Assembly (NCBI GenBank): GCA_003999685.1
Contig: CP021230.1
Location: 1,302,001 to 1,366,000 of the forward strand
DNA length: 64,000 nucleotides
Origin: Taiwanofungus camphoratus
Lineage: Eukaryota; Basidiomycota; Agaricomycetes; Polyporales; Taiwanofungaceae
Reading direction: 5' to 3'
In this document: positions 33,207 through 44,172 of the stretch, piece by piece
Position numbering within the stretch: position 1 is the first letter of the stretch
Layout of the letters: every line of letters begins with the position of its first letter
Made by a program: the position numbers and the translations under genes
Notes under the pieces: model-generated
Told to the model about the DNA's origin: nothing
Databases searched by the model: none
Seen by the model: the letters and a program-made list of their open reading frames with translations, nothing else

Positions 33207-36200
33207 TTAAGCATCTGCATTTCTCATTGTCGGATCAACCCACTCCAGCCCGAATAAGTCGAATACTTCCTTTTCCGTCTTTGGGAAAAATTGTTTAGAG
33301 TCATACCGCCGTGTTCTGGACGGTGAATTGTGACGTCAAGTCAGCGATTTCTCGTGACAATACGTGAACTTAATTAGGACATACATTCCGGAACTGTCAA
33401 ATTTCATGGCGCTGGAAGACAAGGTGAGTGACATATAGCAGGGAATTTGAGGGTGAGGCAGCCTACCACTTGTCCTTCGCCCACTGCCTCAAATCCCTTT
33501 GGAACATGATTGAGCCACTCCTATTCAATAAAGCATGAGTTGAGATACTTGTGAGTTACGGTTCATGACTGACCAGCCAATCACAGCCGTCCAGTATACC
33601 TCCGGTGGCGCAAAAATTAGGTCAAGTCGCCGACGGATCCCACGAGCGAAGGGCGAAGACTGAGGGAGAACAAATATGGTCAGTGCTTTTTCGAGAGAGT
33701 CCCAATGCGTAGTGCGGAGTGGATTATGACCGTGAAATCCGGACAGGTCTTAAGTAGCACGTCAGACTGGAAGACGGACGAGTGAGGAGGCGTACGCATA
33801 ACGTGCGTAACCATTCCTAATAAAGTCGCAATTAGTCTGGCTGCCCTCACGATAGACAAGATGCTCACCGCGTTCATGCAGCCTGCGCACGAACCGCTTG
33901 CACAAGCCTTTGACACGTCCCGCGTTGGGGTGGGTGAATACGATGTCGACGTCATTGCTCTCCGGCTTTCCCCGTCTATATCTATCATCCCAATTTCAAT
34001 GAAACCGTAGCTTGGAAATGTTCAAAAAACGGTTCAATTTGAAGTGAAAAGGGAATGTGCAACAAAGGTAGACTTGTAGAATATGCTTACCCTCCAACGA
34101 TCGTGCTGACACAACCCGGCTCGAGCGCATTCAGTTCTGCCATCACCACTCGGTTCATCTCTTCCACTTCGTCTCTCGGAACCCTGACCATTTTCATATC
34201 CATAGAATCATGTAAAAAATGGGGTTGATTTGGAAGGGTAAGAGGGGTCAGCTTTCAGGCTATACTATGGAATCGCGGACGGATCGTACGCACTTGACAC
34301 TCAGGTCCTCCCTGATCTCAAGCGCAATGCGAATCCAACTGTCACCCAACCCCTCGTCGCCCTCCCCTTTCTCTCCAAATCCCCGCGCTCGTCCGCCTCC
34401 CCGGGCTTGTCGCCCGTGCCATCTGGGGGTTTGCGCCTCCAGCTCGACCATTTCTTGTTCCTCGATCTTGACCGTCCCGCCAGAAGGCATGGGCCTCCGC
34501 TCGACTCCATAGTATATCTCCAGATCCTGGAGCGAGCGTAGGCCGAGGTTGTACAGGCGGCGTGCAGTCGTTGGGCCGATGCCGTAAATGGACGAGAAAA
34601 GGGAGAGCGTCCGGAACCGCGGGGAGGCGAGGAGCGTTTCTGTAATTGCGGAGACGATCAGAGAAGTTGATGAAGGCGCAAAGGAGGGGAATGAAGGACG
34701 TACGTGCCTCGCCAATCTTCCCTGTCTCAAGGAACTCCTCGACCTGCAGACGAGGGGTGGCAGTGTCAGGAGAGCCGTCCCACTGTCTGGCCGGAAAGCT
34801 CACCATCCCGCTGATCTTTGTCCCTATGTACGGCAACGTTTCCACCTGGCTCAGCGACCTAATCCTGCCGGGATACGCTGTTCGCAGTCTCAACCAGTGT
34901 TCTCCCACATAAGGCACTGACCAGACGCCCTGCACACTCACCTTTGATGGCGGCCACAGCCCGCGCGTAACTCAGCGCGCTGCGCTCCTCGCCCTCCATC
35001 GCCCGCGCGCGGCGCATGATGTCGAGCTCTCCCACCAGACCAGAGTTCGGGCACTCGAGCGGCGACGCGCGCTGGCAGGTGTAGCGCGAGCGGAAGTCCA
35101 GCTTCGCAGCGTTGGTCGGGATCGGCGGGGAGGGCGGGAGGAGGTGCACGGGCACCTCGGCGGCGGGCCGGGTGCTCGGCCCTGGCGCAGGTTTCGATGC
35201 GGGCTTCGACGTGGGCTTCGATCGTGACCTCGCTTTGGGCGCTATGGCGGAGGCAGATGTCGGCGAGGTGGGGGGAGGCTCCTGCCCAATAGTTTGGGAT
35301 CCGCCCGGGGTCGGCGGGCGTGAGCCCATCGTCGGTCCGGGAGAAAGGGACGGCGAGGACACGTCGGAGCACGCGCACGGCGCGAGGTTGCAGTCTGGGC
35401 AGTGTGCCGCGGTCTCTGCGCGCAAGTCCTGGAGCGCGGCATAGTCCTCGCAAGGGAGCGGCGCGCCGTGTTCGACGGAGTCCCTCAGCCATTGCGGGGT
35501 TACGACGGCTTTCTGTTTCTGTGAGGAAGAAGGTCGTGAGACAGTAGGACGCACAGACACCTCGGCGCAAGCAGGGCTTGTGGAAGTGCGTACTGACACT
35601 GTCAGCATCGAGTAATTTGGACATACTACGATTGTAGGAGAATAAATACCCAATACAAGTCTGATCGACGGATCACAATGGATAGATATCCTTACCCAGC
35701 TCAACCACCTTGCTTCAGTCTCTTCTCGCACTCGCCGCGAGGCTTTCCACGTCATAATTACACACCTTCAACCATGAAATCGAGGTTGTTAAACTCACTA
35801 ACCCCAATAACATGGCTCTACTCACAGTCAACCAACACACACATAGAACGGAACACATTGATAAGGGATGACCATCATTCACGTAACAAAAGTTGAGTAA
35901 ATGCCTCGGAGGGGACAACATACCCACCCGCCGGATAAGAAGGTCGATTTCAATGCACTTCTATTATTAGGGAAGTAGCGTTGAGAGGACCTTGAGTCAA
36001 ACGAGTCGCAAGCTCCGTTCGGCTCAAGGTCTCATAGTCTGCAAGGTACCGCTGCCGAGCAGCACACATAGCCAATGTTGTGCGAATAACGCCATCCAAG
36101 CGTTTTCATCTCCCGCACTCATGTTTGAAGGTATGCAGATGTATGAATAGCAATGTAATGTAATATACCGTCAGGGGGGAATACTCACAGCAAGTTCCCA

Positions 36201-36571
36201 TGGGATGTGCCTCTCGAGGCGTCTTCGCATGCTGATACCAGTGACGACAACATTGGCGTCTTTTACGTCTTTGCAGATGCATTCGACGGTGCCCTCTGCG
36301 AGGACAAAGAGCTCTGCAAGCGCAGGTGCGTCGAGCTTGGCCTGGATGATGTAGAGCTTGACCGTCGGGAGAGCCTTCGCGGCATTTGAGACGCGGGGGC
36401 GCTTGGAAGACGGTATGAGCAAGGACGAAGATTCCGATTGCGAATGAGAGGAGTCATGTGGGAGCGGTGCGGGTCGTTTGAATGGCATCGGAGGGGTTTC
36501 GTACTGCAGGGAACATAGTCATGGTAAGCGGAACATACCAACATACGAGAATTTGGATCTACCTCGGACAT
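33207..36571 (-). CDS. POL4: Family X DNA polymerase with BRCT domain (DNA polymerase IV/lambda type)
   Basis: Nuclear gap-filling polymerase of base-excision repair and non-homologous end joining. The minus-strand model starts at 36571 (MSE, then a short intron, then YETPPMPFKRPAP) with a basic NLS-like 'SSKRPRVSN'. It continues into a BRCT domain ('LYIIQAKLDAPALAELFVLA', 'DANVVVTGISMRRRLERHIP') that resumes after a 670-nt intron with 'KQKAVVTPQWLRDSVEHGAP'. A Ser/Pro/Lys linker follows, then the polymerase: 'SPLECPNSGLVGELDIM', helix-hairpin-helix 'LFSSIYGIGPTTARRLYNLG', the palm motif 'YRRGKPESNDVDIVFTHP' with the first two metal-binding aspartates, 'RRLDLIFAPPEVYW' with the third, and the C-terminus 'FDLFGLEWVDPTMRNADA' with its stop at 33207-33209. 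All catalytic aspartates are present. Other introns are short. A 298-codon open frame across 34859-35755 is partly this gene and partly intron. Confidence 0.9.
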
Positions 36572-37110
36572 ACCTATTTACAATGGCTTATCAGAAGGTA
36601 GGTGGGTGACTGATAGAACCCCAAAGTTCAAATTGTTCTACGCTGCTATGAGGGACGACTATTGGTACCAGTGTATGGTCCCGAGCCTGAGGTAGTGTCG
36701 AGGTTTGCGAGTTAGTGGTGTGCCAGTCGTCCAGCCGTAGTTTCGAGGGAAGGTGTACGCTAGCAGAGTAACACAGACTATTGAACTTTCCAAGTAGGTT
36801 ACTCCTGGCTCTTGGGGTGCTGTAATAGGCTGAAACTTAACGCGCTCGACTGGTTACAACTTACTGAAGCACGAAGTAAGTACACGCCGTTTCATCTCAA
36901 GTTGTGTATGCATTACGTCATCGCACCTTAACTGCAAAGTAAATAACCCGCTTCAGTTTCAACGTTCAACGTTCAACCCTTGCAGGCCATATTTCATTCT
37001 CTTTCTTAAGTGCAGACAGTTACTCTTCGACTTCAAATCTTATCCTTGCCTTGTAAAGTATAAGCAACACAATGAAAACATGTCGTGGAAGGATAACGTG
37101 CCTCTATGTC
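36572..37110. other. Intergenic stretch, nothing recognised
   Basis: It presumably contains the POL4 promoter at its left end. A short tandem 'TTCAACG' occurs near 36957-36975. No open frame of note. Confidence 0.4.
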
Positions 37111-37236
37111 CATCAGGAAAAATGCAGGTAACTATGTAGCTGTATTTGCTACATCCCCAATCTGTAGCACTATATAGTGCTACGGATTTGGTTGTAGCTG
37201 CCGTAGCATCAGGAGCTATCCTGATTTTTCCTGATG
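37111..37236. repeat. 126-bp imperfect palindrome, MITE-like
   Basis: The sequence begins CATCAGGAAAAAT and ends with its complement ATTTTTCCTGATG, and is symmetric about 37173/37174. The inner stem GTAGCACTAT/ATAGTGCTAC is perfect, and the arms pair partly in between. It could fold into one long hairpin as RNA or cruciform DNA. It is flanked by TC on both sides, a possible 2-bp duplication. Size and structure fit a miniature inverted-repeat element; no second copy is visible in this window. Confidence 0.7.
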
Positions 37237-37937
37237 TCCTCGTCCTTGATGCGCACTTCCAACATGCAATAGCTGTGACTCTTCCTCTGACTGCTTTCAA
37301 TACTTGAGAATATCAATCTGTAATAAAGAACACATGAAAACTTCACCGAGAGATGTGCATTTACAATAGGTTTGAGGCCTTCCTCATCAGCAGCTGGACG
37401 GATTGCGGCCTGAGAAATGCGTACAATTCCATTTGCCTCCAGTCAAAATAAAAATAAAAACAATGAACAGACCAGGACAGAACAACAGTATAGTTCATCT
37501 ACTCTACCTGCTCAGCTAACGCAAGCTTCTCGCGAGTTTCTTTCAACTCTCTGTCGAGCAACTTCACGATCTCGGCGGCTACGCTAGGATCTGCGGCGAC
37601 TAACACATCCATGGGAAACCAGGACAAAGCAAACGAAACAACCGATACAGGTCTCAGAGCTGCTCTGAGTTAGAGCTAGCGGTAGCATTGGACTCAGAAT
37701 TTGAACGCCAAGAAAGACGGAGAGGACTTGCTGTAAAAGGAAGTTCAATTGCCAAAAGGAGATAAGGCTACAGGCACACGCGGTGACTCCAAATTTCGAA
37801 GATTCGTCTCTACTAAATATGTGGTATTGAACTGCTGCTAAGCCCTCCTCATTGTGAATATACTCTTTGGCCTTGAGTGTGCATGCGGTAGATGGTATCA
37901 GTTCTCGAATGGCCGCCTTCACTCTGGCAAGCTGCAT
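37237..37937 (-). CDS. Possible small spliced gene, not recognised
   Basis: Three minus-strand segments look coding and are separated by intron-like sequence: 'MQLARVKAAIRELIPSTACT' (from 37937), then 'AADPSVAAEIVKLLDRELKE' followed by 'TREKLALAEQ' (about 37600-37510), then 'ANGIVRISQAAIRPAADEEG' (about 37438-37380). The middle piece is charged and heptad-like, consistent with a coiled coil. The last junction has GT at 37508-37507 and a plausible AG at 37439-37440. A 3' exon carrying 'LEVRIKDEDIRK' would run into the palindrome at 37111-37236. I do not recognise the family, and the model may be a decayed or incomplete gene. Confidence 0.35.
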
Positions 37938-38158
37938 TTACGGGCTTCAGCTCAAGAGGCTGATGACCGTATTCCACGTAACTCATCACCAAACTCTCGA
38001 CTACTTCTCAGAACCAATCTCTTGACCATCCGACCGGCGAAGTGCATGCACGGTATACTGGGCATTGCTGGCTGGATTTCACTGTTTGAGCGCATCATCG
38101 CGGCCTTCTTTCACCGTAACAGTCGTCTGGACACACCTTCACTAAGGGACTCCCTCTG

Positions 38159-38165
38159 TATATAA
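38159..38165 (+). promoter_or_regulatory. TATA box of the sedolisin pseudogene
   Basis: TATATAA lies about 70 bp before the ATG at 38233, the expected distance for a secreted-protease promoter in fungi. Confidence 0.5.
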
Positions 38166-38232
38166 TGCCTCGCTTTCTGACTCTGCATCACTCGGCCTGT
38201 TTGTTCTGCACGGTATTGTGAAGCAGAGAGCG

Positions 38233-40015
38233 ATGGTTTCTGCTACAATATTCTTCACTTTCCTCTCCGCTTTTGCACTGAGCAAGCCCTTGCCCTGCAG
38301 GTGCATGAGGCTCGAGATGGTGTCCCTAGTGGTTATATACTCAGTGGGCCTGCTCCACCCGACAAGGTTCTTCCGTTACGGATCGTACTGGTGCAGAGTG
38401 ATACGACTGGGCTTGTGGACGCGCTGTACGACGTCAGCACCCCCTCCAGTGCCAAGTATGGTCTACATCTTACCAAGGGCGAGGTATGTCCTACAACGGC
38501 TAATAAATGCCTTCCACGATGCCATTTCTCATTATCTCCAGGTAGAGACGTTCGTGGCACCCAGGCCTGGGAGTGTTACGGCCGTCAATAATTGGCACTG
38601 GCCTGCAGACTGTCCGGACTCTGTCATATTCCATCCTCGCAGAGTTGAAGGGACACCTTGACCTTGTGCATCCGACTATTACGTACGCGAGGCTTCTTTG
38701 CGGACAGTTATGTATGCTCAAAGAAATACTCTTCGCCTCCGGTTCCCCAGTCCAACCAGCAAGTTTCCTCTAGCAAATATATTCACAGCGCGCTCGGAAG
38801 CTCTCATCAATTGAGCCTCTGATGCAGGGTCCTCGCCTTGTGGGGCGAACGGCACAACGCCAGCAGTTGGTCCTGTGTACATCCAATACTTGTATGGTGT
38901 ACCCACAACTCCGGCAACTAACACCTCGAACCGTCTCGCCGTCACTGGCTATGACATTCAGTACGCGAATATAGCAGATCCTGAGGTGCGCGGTGTCTTG
39001 ACTAACACTCTATTGTTATGCTCACCTGGAGTCCAGCTCTTCCTGAAGCAATACCGTCCAGACATGAATTTGTCCACGACATTCACTGTTGAAACGTTAG
39101 ATGGTGGTGCGAACTTTCAGAACGGCTCGCAAGCCGGTTTTGAGGCTGTGGGTAGAGTCCTATGCAATGTCTCTGTCTCCTCATTATTCTGTGCCACAGA
39201 ATCTTGACACTCAGTACACGGTGGGCCTCGCTACGAATGTTCCGGTCACGTTCCTTTCTGTTGGAGACGGACTATCACGACGGTATCTATGGCTTCATCG
39301 ACACAATTAACTACATCCTCGGGCAGGATTCTCCTCCCCAGGTGCCATCCACCAGCTATGGATCCAACGAAGAACTGATGTCCCGGAATCTGGCATAGTA
39401 TGTGTATCTTATGCTTGTCCTTCGGTGGTGCCCTTTGAACCAGTATTCATCGTAGCAACCTGTGTAACGCGTACGCTCAATTGGGAGCCCGTGGTGTGTC
39501 TATCCTGTTTTCTTCTGGAGACGGTGGTGTGTCAGGGACCGCCTTTGGAGAGTACACAGCTTTCGTACCATCCTTCCCCTCTGGTTGCCCTTAGTAAGTT
39601 CGAACCCATATTGCTTTTATGAACGTAATATATCAACCCGCTTCCCAGCATTACATCAGTCGGCGGTACCACCATTATTGGCACCGAGGTCGCTGCGCCG
39701 TTGTACTCGGGCGGTTTCTCTAACTACTAGACAATACCAAGCTACTAAACATCTGCAGTGCCAGGGTACCTGTCGCGCCTCGGCAGCAACAACTCTGGCC
39801 TGAACGATACCTCCGGGCGCGGCTTCCCCGACATACCTGCGTACAGCGTAGACTTCCAGACCGTCCTCAACGGCACAGCGACCTCGGACGTCGGCACGAG
39901 CTGCTCGACCCCGACTTGGGCAAGCGCCGTCGCACTGCTCAACGACAAGCTCGTCACGGCGAGCATGCCACTATATTCTCATATCTTTACGTTGCTTACG
40001 AACACTGTCGAATGA
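38233..40015 (+). pseudogene. Broken sedolisin-family tripeptidyl peptidase
   Basis: Secreted acid serine peptidase remnant. A signal peptide (MVSATIFFTFLSAFALSKPL) is followed by a pro-kumamolisin prodomain ('LQVHEARDGVPSGYILSGPA', 'DVSTPSSAKYGLHLTKGE') and the catalytic domain: 'EANLDTQYTVGLA' with catalytic Glu and Asp, '[13 protein letters not shown]' with the oxyanion Asp, and 'GTSCSTPTWASAVALLND' with the nucleophile Ser. Damage: a one-base loss shifts the frame between 'LSKPL' and 'LQVHEAR' (38285-38298); one extra base shifts it between 'FLSVGD' and 'DYHDGIYGFIDT' (about 39268); two stops, TAG at 39728 and TAA at 39746, lie where relatives read an uninterrupted 'GGFSNY...PSY...SAV'; and the last hundred or so residues, which carry the calcium site in sedolisins, are missing after 'TASMPL'. 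All catalytic residues survive, so inactivation looks recent. Sequencing error could explain single shifts but not the truncation. Confidence 0.85.
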
Positions 40016-40591
40016 ATAGCGAATCAATCTCATCTGCGAAACATGATCGGACCTCATAGCGTATATCGAGTAGTTACATCCATCTGCCCTATAGAAGATG
40101 AATTGTATACTTAGCTGTCAACAGAACCTTCGGGCTTCATGTTACACACCCGAGAGCTGCATTCGCCCTGGAGGGACTATGGTACGTGGATACACTCAAG
40201 AGTCGATACCACATTGAATATCTGAGGTTTCTATACTTGCATATCTCACAGACACTGTGGAGACTAGGGATGATAAAGCCGGTGGGACCAGCGTGAGTTC
40301 GCCGATCCCCTTATCGACACTAAAGCCACGGAACACTTGGTGTGCTCCATTACCGTATACGCATGTACCTAATCTTCTATTTCCTCATGTTTCAGGGCCA
40401 TTTAGCGACGCTCAACACCTCAAGTTCGAATAAAACTGAATTTTTGCAGGCGAGCATTGATCATGGCCAATCAGTCAGTCGGCTTCAAAATTGATACTGC
40501 GATTCTGGGCTCAATGCGACCTCAGGCTCTTATTGCGTATGGCATCTTGTTGTAGAAAGTCTTTGCGCCTTCGACGTGCGGTAATTGCACC
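40016..40591. other. Intergenic stretch, nothing recognised
   Basis: No open frame or homology to the missing C-terminus of the sedolisin gene is visible here. Confidence 0.4.
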
Positions 40592-42049
40592 TCACCCCGC
40601 TTGCGTCCCCGCCCGGCAAAATGGTGAATAGGCACCCACTATTATGGTGGCTGCACCCCCGTTTATGATGGTTCCGAAGGCCGCTATGTGAAGATCCAGC
40701 CGTACGTGGCTTTTGGACTCCTTCTCGACGGCGATGGGTCTAGTGGATAGTAAAGGATAGCCTGCAATACGTGGGTACTTTAACCAAGGCACGGCCGCTA
40801 GCATAGCTTGTTCCGATGACATGGCGAAGGACATCAGGTCGTCCGTGTTGTGGACGTATTCGGCTGTGTGTTGCAGGATCTCGGAAGGAAAGCGCGGAAC
40901 CAAGTTGCTCGGGGGCGAAAGTTGCAAGCTGCCAACCTGTGCAGTCAGGTCTTTATTGCGTAGATATTCGAGTTTGAGGTCCTGCACGCTGAACTTTGGT
41001 GTTTAGACTAAGCAAAGCAAGAGCGACTGTTCCAGGAGTGGACGGTGATGAGGCATAATACGATGGGACGAACTGGAGCGCCGGAGTGTATCTGACAGAC
41101 GGCTCAGCGCCTCTATCAACACGGACTACCACGCAATGGAACATAAAGAATGCAACACCATACACAGTTCCTTTCGTGTCTGTGTTTCACAGTACGTGTC
41201 CCACAAGTTCCGTCACAGCTGCTTGCATGCTATCTTCGTGATCAAGGTGAGTGCGTAGTTGCACGCAAACGTCGCTTTTGGGCCACCAAAACTCAGCTTC
41301 CGGCATATCAACAGCAGGGCTCGATTCGCTATACGGCAACGTTGAAAGACTGATGAGGACTAAGGTGACCGCCAGTTCCGCGATCTCATCGGGTATGCTA
41401 TTGTGATCCGGAATACTCTCCATCTGTCGTAGCAGCCTAGTCCCACGCTGAGTGATGACGGTGCCAATACAGGCCTCAAGGAAGCGGAAGCGAACTGCGT
41501 CCCTGTTAGATAGCTCTTGTCTGACCGATAGCAGTTCGTGGATCGACACGATTGCTGGATGATAGTGTTCATATGTTGCGAGTATAGTATCATCCACACT
41601 CGGTGGTGAGACTTGCCAATTGTACCTATACTCGTCCGGAGTATCGAGGCCCGATCGCCGTAATTATCAATTGAGATGGACTTGAGGAAGATATCCTCGG
41701 AAGGCATGTGATCGAGTGGGAAAAGTGGACAGCCGTCGATATGAAATACAAGATTGTCCAGGTCCATTTCATAGGCCCATTCAATGCTCACGTCGTTCAC
41801 GGGTTGCTCCAAGGCGATGAAATCGTCGAAGCAATGCTCTCTTTCTTCGTCTGTCATGGCTTCCCATTCTTTGGCTCGTGTCTCCACCATGCCGCGCGCG
41901 TCAATTAACCAGGCCTGAAATTCGTCCGGATCTGTCGGAATGTCTAAAAGAACCGAGACACCAAGACACCCAGGATACGAATTCCAGTGGTTATAGACAA
42001 CGAGCCATCGTCGCTTGTATCTATGGACAATATATCCACGGGTGCCCAT
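40592..42049 (-). CDS. Basidiomycete 'TRGY' protein with C-terminal F-box-like segment (function unknown)
   Basis: From the ATG at 42049 the protein starts MGTRGYIVHRYKRRWLVVYN, then 'HWNSYPGCLG', a start shared by a family of uncharacterised Agaricomycete proteins. It continues with 'MTDEEREHCFDDFIALEQPV', 'DDTILATYEHYHPAIVSIHE', 'EAEFWWPKSDVCVQLRTHLD' and, in another frame after splicing, 'GTVYGVAFFMFHCVVVRVDR' with 'GAEPSVRYTPALQFVPSYYA'. A final exon holds 'LVPRFPSEILQHTAEYVHNT' and 'DDLMSFAMSSEQAMLAAVPW', which fits an F-box (P-x-E-I-L ... L). Several exon joins were not resolved base by base, and the last exon could belong to a separate small gene. An F-box would recruit a substrate to an SCF ubiquitin ligase; the substrate is unknown. 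Confidence 0.55.
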
Positions 42050-42885
42050 GACTGGTGAGGCGATCACAATCTAGCTTTGAAGGATGCCATCGGATTGTCA
42101 GTCTAACCTTCCGGGAAGGAACAAGATCTGTGTTTCTAACACTCACATTCGTACGAACACAGGAAGTGAGTGGGAGTAATTGCACGAGTGCCCCATCCTC
42201 ATGCGTTTATATGGCAGCACCAAGGACTCATGCATCGTTGGCTCCATGTGGTCACTTACGTACTTGAGTAGGCATGCAAGCGGTCCTGTACTTTTGCAGA
42301 CAGTGCAGAGCTTCCTGAACAGAGAGGAACGAGTCACTTTCCCCAATCGCACAACCCAAAGTATAGACGTCAATTCTCACTGCCTAAAAGGAAACCTATA
42401 CGGGAAAAGGAAGGAACGGAAGTATGACTCACCCCCACTCACCTTCCCATTTGCCAACGATGTTAGAGGATCTAGGCCTGCATCACATACTTTGAGAAGG
42501 GAGATGGTGGTATTCTTCCTTGAAGCTGAGTTCATCAGTGTGTGATCTGAGGCCTCGAAAGACATGGCCAAGAACCAATGGAGGAGAGTACGGACTCTGA
42601 GACGTCCAGCCGATTCAGGATCGATCGCGGGGTTCAATTGAAACATACCGCCGTTCCAGCAGGGGACCCTGTTCGAAATTTAGGCAACCTACCTACCTAC
42701 CTTTATCTTATTTGTCTCAACTCTTCCAGCTCACGAGATCCCCAAAGTTTCGTCTACATAAGGAGCGCAATGCAACGCACTTGAGAAGCCACTGACCCAC
42801 AACTTACTTAGTCTCTGACGGTTTACTACTCCGGATCTGATAGCAGTCGGTCCACATGATCCACGCCAACTTGAGCTGCACCTGG
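42050..42885. other. Divergent intergenic stretch
   Basis: It contains the promoter of the TRGY-type gene at its left end and, near 42689-42702, a short (CTAC)n tract. Open frames present are short and unconvincing. Confidence 0.4.
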
Positions 42886-42893
42886 TTTATAAG
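42886..42893 (+). promoter_or_regulatory. TATA box of the YCII-domain gene
   Basis: TTTATAAG lies about 100 bp upstream of the ATG at 42994 and is followed by a pyrimidine-rich tract (CACCTCCCTCTCTCGC), the usual layout of a fungal core promoter. Confidence 0.55.
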
Positions 42894-42993
42894 CACCTCC
42901 CTCTCTCGCAATGTGCTGCGTTCAAACTTGCAGAGATATCTCCCGCACCCTTCACACCGCCTTGTCTTAAACACTACACTACGCTCGCACACG

Positions 42994-43471
42994 ATGTCTA
43001 CTGCCGCACAGGGTCCCGCTCTACACAAATTCATCGTCTTCGCTCCAGATGTGTCTGATGCAGACGGATTCCAGCGTCGTCTCGCTGTGCGTCCCAAGCA
43101 CCTCGCGAATGCGGCGGAGTTGCACAAGTCGGGTGTCATCAGTGCGTACGGTTCGCTGTTCATTGGGTCATGCTCCATTTTGACGAGCGAGACATGGTCA
43201 GAGGTTGGCGGGGCGATGTTATCCCCAGAATCAATATCCTCGCCATCAGCTGAGAAGAAAATGGTCGGATCAGCGCTCATTCTCGAGGCTGATAGTCTCG
43301 AGACTGCGAAGAAGTTCATAGAGACTGATCCTTACTACGTTGAGGGTGTGGTAAGCGTCAATGATCGGAACAAAGCTGATTCATCGCTGCTGATGTTGTA
43401 AACCATTGCTTCAGTGGGACAAGGAGAAGTTAGTCATTCTGCCCTTCATGCAGGCGGCGTTCCCGGCGTGA
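42994..43471 (+). CDS. YCII-related domain protein
   Basis: Three exons (42994-43141, 43202-43350, 43415-43471) join in frame to 117 residues. Both introns are GT...AG of 60 and 64 nt. The sequence 'ALHKFIVFAPDVSDADGFQR', 'HLANAAELHKSGVIKVGGAM', 'KKMVGSALILEADSLETAKK' and 'DPYYVEGVWDKEKLVILPF' is a ferredoxin-like YCII domain over its whole length. The conserved His sits in 'HLANAAELHKSG' and an aspartate in 'TDPYY'. YCII proteins are small, usually dimeric and cytosolic, and are thought to be enzymes or dehalogenase-like factors; the specific reaction is unknown. A TATA box and pyrimidine tract support the start. Confidence 0.88.
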
Positions 43472-43700
43472 ACATGAGATTAGCAAGAATCAGACGTACT
43501 GTTCACAGGTATCGAGTATTCTGCGACACATAACAACTTAAGCAATCATAGTCTTGGCTGATGAGACCTCGCGCACAGGATGCGCCATGGAAGATGAAAG
43601 CCGAGCCATGCCAGACTAATTGAGGAACTGGTGCCTCCTCAATTCCGACCATGATCATATCTCTTCGGCAACTTGTTACGAAGAGCGCGTTCTGAGGGCT

Positions 43701-43714
43701 ATATATATATATAT
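43701..43714. repeat. (AT)n microsatellite
   Basis: Seven AT units in the gap between the YCII gene and the LRR-like gene. The rest of the gap (43472-44172) shows nothing coding. Confidence 0.85.
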
Positions 43715-44172
43715 GCTCCCTATTTCACGTTGGGTGCGATACGTTCTGTCATGTGGATGTTTCGTTGTCAGCGCCTTGCAACAGATGATCATTGGGATTC
43801 TCCGAAGACTTAGGGATGCGATGCTTTACTTCGGCGAGGGCAATCCCAATGTTGAGCTCTCGAGATATTTTATGGCTTTGATTCTTCTAATAGATAGCTC
43901 TTCCTAGTAGCTCTCAGACTGTCTTTCTCCGATTGAGCTGCCTGCCTTCGTCCATTACTTGCCACATATCTCGAAAACAGAAATGGCTGATTGCCGGCTT
44001 ATGGTATATACAATATTCGATATCTATGGCAGTGACTCTATCTGTACGCACGCTCCGCAGTTTTACCTTCTCATGAGAGCACCACGTTCTCCGACGCTGA
44101 CAAGTATTACTTTGACGGTCCTCTGTACAGATTCAATGCGAGGTACAATCTTGTAACGCATTTCTCATGCAG

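Noticed and set aside
34859-35755. Single 298-codon minus-strand protein
   Set aside because: Its C-terminal two thirds are true DNA polymerase exon, but the N-terminal part is intron: the BRCT N-terminus at 36.2-36.5 kb splices directly to 'KQKAVVTPQW'.
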